A stretch of 15,854 bases of DNA. It comes from an uncultured Clostridia bacterium. Its GTDB lineage: Bacteria > Bacillota > Clostridia > Christensenellales > Borkfalkiaceae. Shown in pieces: positions 13,326 to 15,854 of this stretch (its first letter is position 1; each line of letters begins with the position of its first letter). The notes beneath the pieces are model-generated. The model was not told where the DNA came from. It searched no databases and saw only the letters and a program-made list of their open reading frames with translations. The stretch lies in NCBI GenBank assembly GCA_947589585.1, contig CANQCA010000024.1:1-15854 (forward strand), read 5' to 3'. The translations under genes and the position numbers were made by a program.

Positions 13326-15563
13326 TTATGCCTGTTTGGTGAAACTGTAGGTGACTGACAAAATGGTGACTTCCATAGAGCCGCCCGCATATTTGATGCC
13401 GAACGTGTTGTAGGGGATGCCCGCGGCAGGATCGACTTTCATCCAAATGGTGGTGCCCAAGGCTTCGCCGAAGACAGCCAGCTGCGTGTTGCCGTTCGCG
13501 TCCACCCACCTGATCTCGCCGCCGATAAAGGTAATGGAGCGGATGCCCGAAACTGTGCCGTCGGGGTCGTCGGCGTTGAGCCATGTCGTGCCCTCGAGTT
13601 CGGCGGGATAGACGGAAGGGTCCTCCTGCACGTTGTCCTGCGTAAGAGAAACCGTGCTGCTTCCATAGAGCGCGGTGAGCGTCTTGGCGGCGGTATCGTA
13701 GCGCAAGAGGACGGTATAGGTAATATTCGTGCCCGCTGCGGGGATGTAGGCGATCTGATAGACGTTGCCGTCCTTTCTGATCTCGCCGTTTTCGATGAGC
13801 GCACTGACGGGGCCACCCTTGCCGTTATTCATATGGATGATGACCTTGATGCCATAGGTGGCGGCGATCTTTTCGAAGGTGACCTGCGCGACGATCTCGT
13901 CGTCCGAGGTCCATGCCGCCTTTGCGAGCTCTGCCGCCGTCTCGTCGGGAAGGGAAGCGGCGACCTCGCCGAATGCGTCGGGATCTACGCTCGCCTGTTT
14001 TTCGAAAGCCACATCGCGGCTGTTGAGATCGTCCCTCAGCGTGAGTGTATCCTCCGCCGCACGGTAGGTGAAGGCGAAGTGCAGTTTGGCCTCGACGGTG
14101 ATCTCCGCCTCGAAGGTATAGACGTCGTCGAGACGCTTGATCTCAGCGGGCGTGACGATCTGCCCGCCGATGACGATATTCGTCTGCGTGAAGCGCACTT
14201 CCGAGAGCCCCGCAACGGCTGAAACGGGCTTCCAGATCGTGCCGACGAGGCCGTCGGGGAAGGCCGTCACGGTTTCCTCCTCGCGGTGGCGGGTGAGGGG
14301 GAAGAGGGGCGCGCTCGGGCTGGTGCGTGCCTCAAGCGTATCCGCCGCCGCATTGTAGCGGAAGGAAGTGTTGAGCTTTTTCCCTTCGATGGAGAGCGAG
14401 GCCTTGAATTCCCACACGTCGCCGCTCTTTACGATCTCGGTCGCTTCCGCCGAGCCCGTACCGAGCGCACCTTCCACCGTGACCGTATTCTTTTCGAAGG
14501 TAACGGCTGCCATGGAGGGGTTCGTGCTCTCCCACTTCCCGCCGAGCGACTGCGGGAGACCTTCCTCGGCAACGGGGGGATCCGCATGCTTTTCGAGGGT
14601 CAGGAGGCAGTCCGGCGCAAGATCGCTCACGACGGTGCTGCCCGTTTGCCCGTAATCTGCGGGAACGCCGGAAAGTTCAACGCGGAACTGCGTATTCGCA
14701 GAGGTCACGCGCATGCGGAAGGCTGCCTTGCCCGCAGTGAGCGGCCGCGCTTCGCCCCCCTCGGGGATGGCGCCGTCGAGCGTGTTGCGGAGTGCGACCT
14801 TCACCCCGCCGAGGATCTCTTCGTCTGCACATACGACGGTGACGGTGTAATCGGAATCGTGCGAGAAGCTGACGGTGGCGGAGGGGGAATCCTTCGTGAG
14901 CGTCGTCTCGGGCCAGAAATAGTTATCGGGAAAGCCGGAAAGGACGACGCGGTAATCCCCCGGAAGGACGCTGAAGCGAGCGTAGATGCGAAAGTTCGCA
15001 TCCTCCGCGGCCGCGCGTGCCTCGCCGCCCTCGACCGCCCCGCCCTCGAGGGTCTCAAGAGCGACGGTGATGCCTTGGAAGGCTTCTTCCTCGGCAGCGG
15101 TGAGATTGAGATAGACGGTGTATTCGATGGGCTCGGGCTTGACAGGCTTATCCGGCTCGTCGGGCTTATCGGGATTTTCCGGCTCATCGGGTTTTTCGTC
15201 GGGATTATCGGGCGTTTTGAGAAGGGCGATGGTGGCGGCGGGGGAGCTTACGCTCACGCTCGCAGCCTCGAAGGTATAGTCTTCGGGAACGCCCGAGAGC
15301 ACTACTTTATATGTCGCAGGGGGCAAAAGGAATTCGGCCTTTCCCAAAGTGAGCGCCTTCATCTCGCCGCCCTCGATGGCGCCTTCTTCCGTCTGCAGGG
15401 AGACGCCGATGCCGCCGAGAACGCTCTCATCCTCACATGTGACGGTCACGGAATAGGAAACGGGCTGCACCTCTTCCTCTGCTTTGCAGGCGGCAAGGGA
15501 GAAGAGCCCGAGCGTAAGAAGGAGCGAAAACGCCGTAAACAAGATTTTTCGATGCAATTTCAT
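13326..15563 (-). CDS. Modular secreted lipoprotein (745 aa) with two families of internal repeats
   Basis: The N-terminus KLHRKILFTAFSLLLTLGLF ends in lipobox LAAC, giving lipidation at C26. Three related A-type modules follow (about 36-115, 146-234, 237-326), each with Y-x-V-x-V, a GGxxVxL strand, a GGE(A/M) turn, YxVxLSGxPxDY and a serine/threonine-rich last strand. A Pro-Asp-Lys-Glu linker (117-145, NPDKPDEPDKP-like) joins the first two. They resemble carboxypeptidase-regulatory or CNA-B-like beta sandwiches. Four B-type modules make up the rest (about 337-412, 436-511, 545-632, 655-740), each with an early W, a V-x-F-strand, and F-x-Y-x-A-A-x-D-T-L or similar near the end, fitting small lipocalin-like barrels. 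The ATG at 15563 follows GGGAGG; the longer frame to 15626 runs through the promoter. Function is unknown; binding of extracellular ligands is plausible. Confidence 0.85.
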   Translation of the reverse strand: MKLHRKILFTAFSLLLTLGLFSLAACKAEEEVQPVSYSVTVTCEDESVLGGIGVSLQTEEGAIEGGEMKALTLGKAEFLLPPATYKVVLSGVPEDYTFEAASVSVSSPAATIALLKTPDNPDEKPDEPENPDKPDEPDKPVKPEPIEYTVYLNLTAAEEEAFQGITVALETLEGGAVEGGEARAAAEDANFRIYARFSVLPGDYRVVLSGFPDNYFWPETTLTKDSPSATVSFSHDSDYTVTVVCADEEILGGVKVALRNTLDGAIPEGGEARPLTAGKAAFRMRVTSANTQFRVELSGVPADYGQTGSTVVSDLAPDCLLTLEKHADPPVAEEGLPQSLGGKWESTNPSMAAVTFEKNTVTVEGALGTGSAEATEIVKSGDVWEFKASLSIEGKKLNTSFRYNAAADTLEARTSPSAPLFPLTRHREEETVTAFPDGLVGTIWKPVSAVAGLSEVRFTQTNIVIGGQIVTPAEIKRLDDVYTFEAEITVEAKLHFAFTYRAAEDTLTLRDDLNSRDVAFEKQASVDPDAFGEVAASLPDETAAELAKAAWTSDDEIVAQVTFEKIAATYGIKVIIHMNNGKGGPVSALIENGEIRKDGNVYQIAYIPAAGTNITYTVLLRYDTAAKTLTALYGSSTVSLTQDNVQEDPSVYPAELEGTTWLNADDPDGTVSGIRSITFIGGEIRWVDANGNTQLAVFGEALGTTIWMKVDPAAGIPYNTFGIKYAGGSMEVTILSVTYSFTKQA

Positions 15564-15607
15564 TGGTACCTCCCGATGAAAAGAGATAGGATATCGACTA
15601 TATTTAT

Positions 15608-15636
15608 ATTTTATCACATTATGCAAATAATATCAA
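15608..15636 (-). promoter_or_regulatory. Promoter of the 745-aa lipoprotein gene
   Basis: On the minus strand TTGATA (15636-15631) and TAAAAT (15613-15608) are separated by 17 bp, with initiation near 15601 and a leader of about 38 nt. The spacer contains the word TTATTTGCATAA (15630-15619), which also occurs upstream of the convergent lipoprotein gene. Confidence 0.65.
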
Positions 15637-15678
15637 ACGAATCGCAGACTTTTTGCTTATAAATTAAAGATCCCGTAA

Positions 15679-15732
15679 GCCTTCCCCACTTCGGGGGGAA
15701 GGTGTCGCGGCGCAGCCGTGACGGATGAGGGG
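15679..15732 (+). repeat. Hairpin intergenic repeat, copy C
   Basis: It starts with a CCTTCCCC / GGGGAAGG stem (15680-15702 region), continues with CGCGGC-GCA-GCCGTG (15707-15720), and ends ACGGATGAGGGG. Its head matches copy A (3156) and its tail matches copy B (3254-3336), which links the three as one family. Confidence 0.65.
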
Positions 15733-15835
15733 CATTTGTCGCCCCTGAAAGGGAAAATTTTGCAGTACTGCCAAAGGTTGATAATCTTTGGCTGCAAAAT
15801 TTTCTTGGCGTTTGCCCATATGCACGGGCAAACGC
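15728..15835. repeat. Three further tandem hairpins at the right edge
   Basis: AGGGGC / GCCCCT (15728-15733 and 15741-15746) is followed by a long stem. In it GAAAATTTTGCAG plus CCAAAG (15753-15765, 15771-15776) pairs with CTTTGGCTGCAAAATTTTC (15786-15804), leaving TACTG bulged and a 9-nt loop. Next comes a perfect 10-bp hairpin GCGTTTGCCC / GGGCAAACGC (15808-15817 and 15826-15835). No gene or T-tract terminator is associated, and the element may continue beyond the window. Confidence 0.6.
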
Positions 15836-15854
15836 TGACCGAACGCGGGGCTCT

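Overview
The window is GC-rich bacterial DNA with Gram-positive-style expression signals: purine-rich AGGAGG-type ribosome binding sites and SigA-type promoters with near-consensus boxes, most with 17-bp spacers. It encodes two large lipoproteins with Cys lipoboxes and InlB/Listeria-Bacteroides-type repeats. These features, with the hairpin-rich intergenic repeats, suggest a gut-type member of the Clostridia (Bacillota). That placement is inference; there is no rRNA or other marker gene.

Layout. 34-2411: a promoter, a structured leader and a two-gene operon for a CPA2-type cation:proton antiporter and an MgtC/SapB-family membrane protein, closed by a clear terminator. 2421-3137: a compact toxin-antitoxin module (AbrB/MazE-like antitoxin, PIN-domain RNase toxin) with its own promoter and a perfect inverted repeat over the transcription start. 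3138-3586: non-coding, rich in hairpins and dispersed repeats. 3587-4243 (minus): a YggS/PLPBP-family PLP homeostasis protein, divergent from 4411-7961, a two-subunit heterodimeric ABC exporter with one consensus and one degenerate ATP site. 7962-8295: non-coding, with a second copy of an intergenic repeat and the promoter of the next gene. 8296-13260 (plus) and 13326-15563 (minus): two convergent genes for a 1654-aa and a 745-aa secreted lipoprotein, both built from repeated beta-rich modules, sharing a hairpin terminator. 15637-15854: another hairpin-rich repeat region.

How the genes relate. The antiporter/MgtC pair probably serves ion, pH or membrane-potential homeostasis. The TA pair is a self-contained accessory unit. 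The ABC pair must function as one heterodimer; its substrate cannot be read from the sequence. The two lipoproteins are the least familiar part: they face each other, have no catalytic motif I recognise, and carry internal repeats (about ten DG-centred modules in one; three A-type and four B-type modules in the other). Their upstream regions share a 12-nt AT-rich word.

I see no convincing CRISPR array, phage, IS element, tRNA or rRNA. The best candidates for something undescribed are the modular lipoprotein pair, the dispersed hairpin repeat whose two copies here show compensatory base changes, and the tandem hairpins at the right edge.
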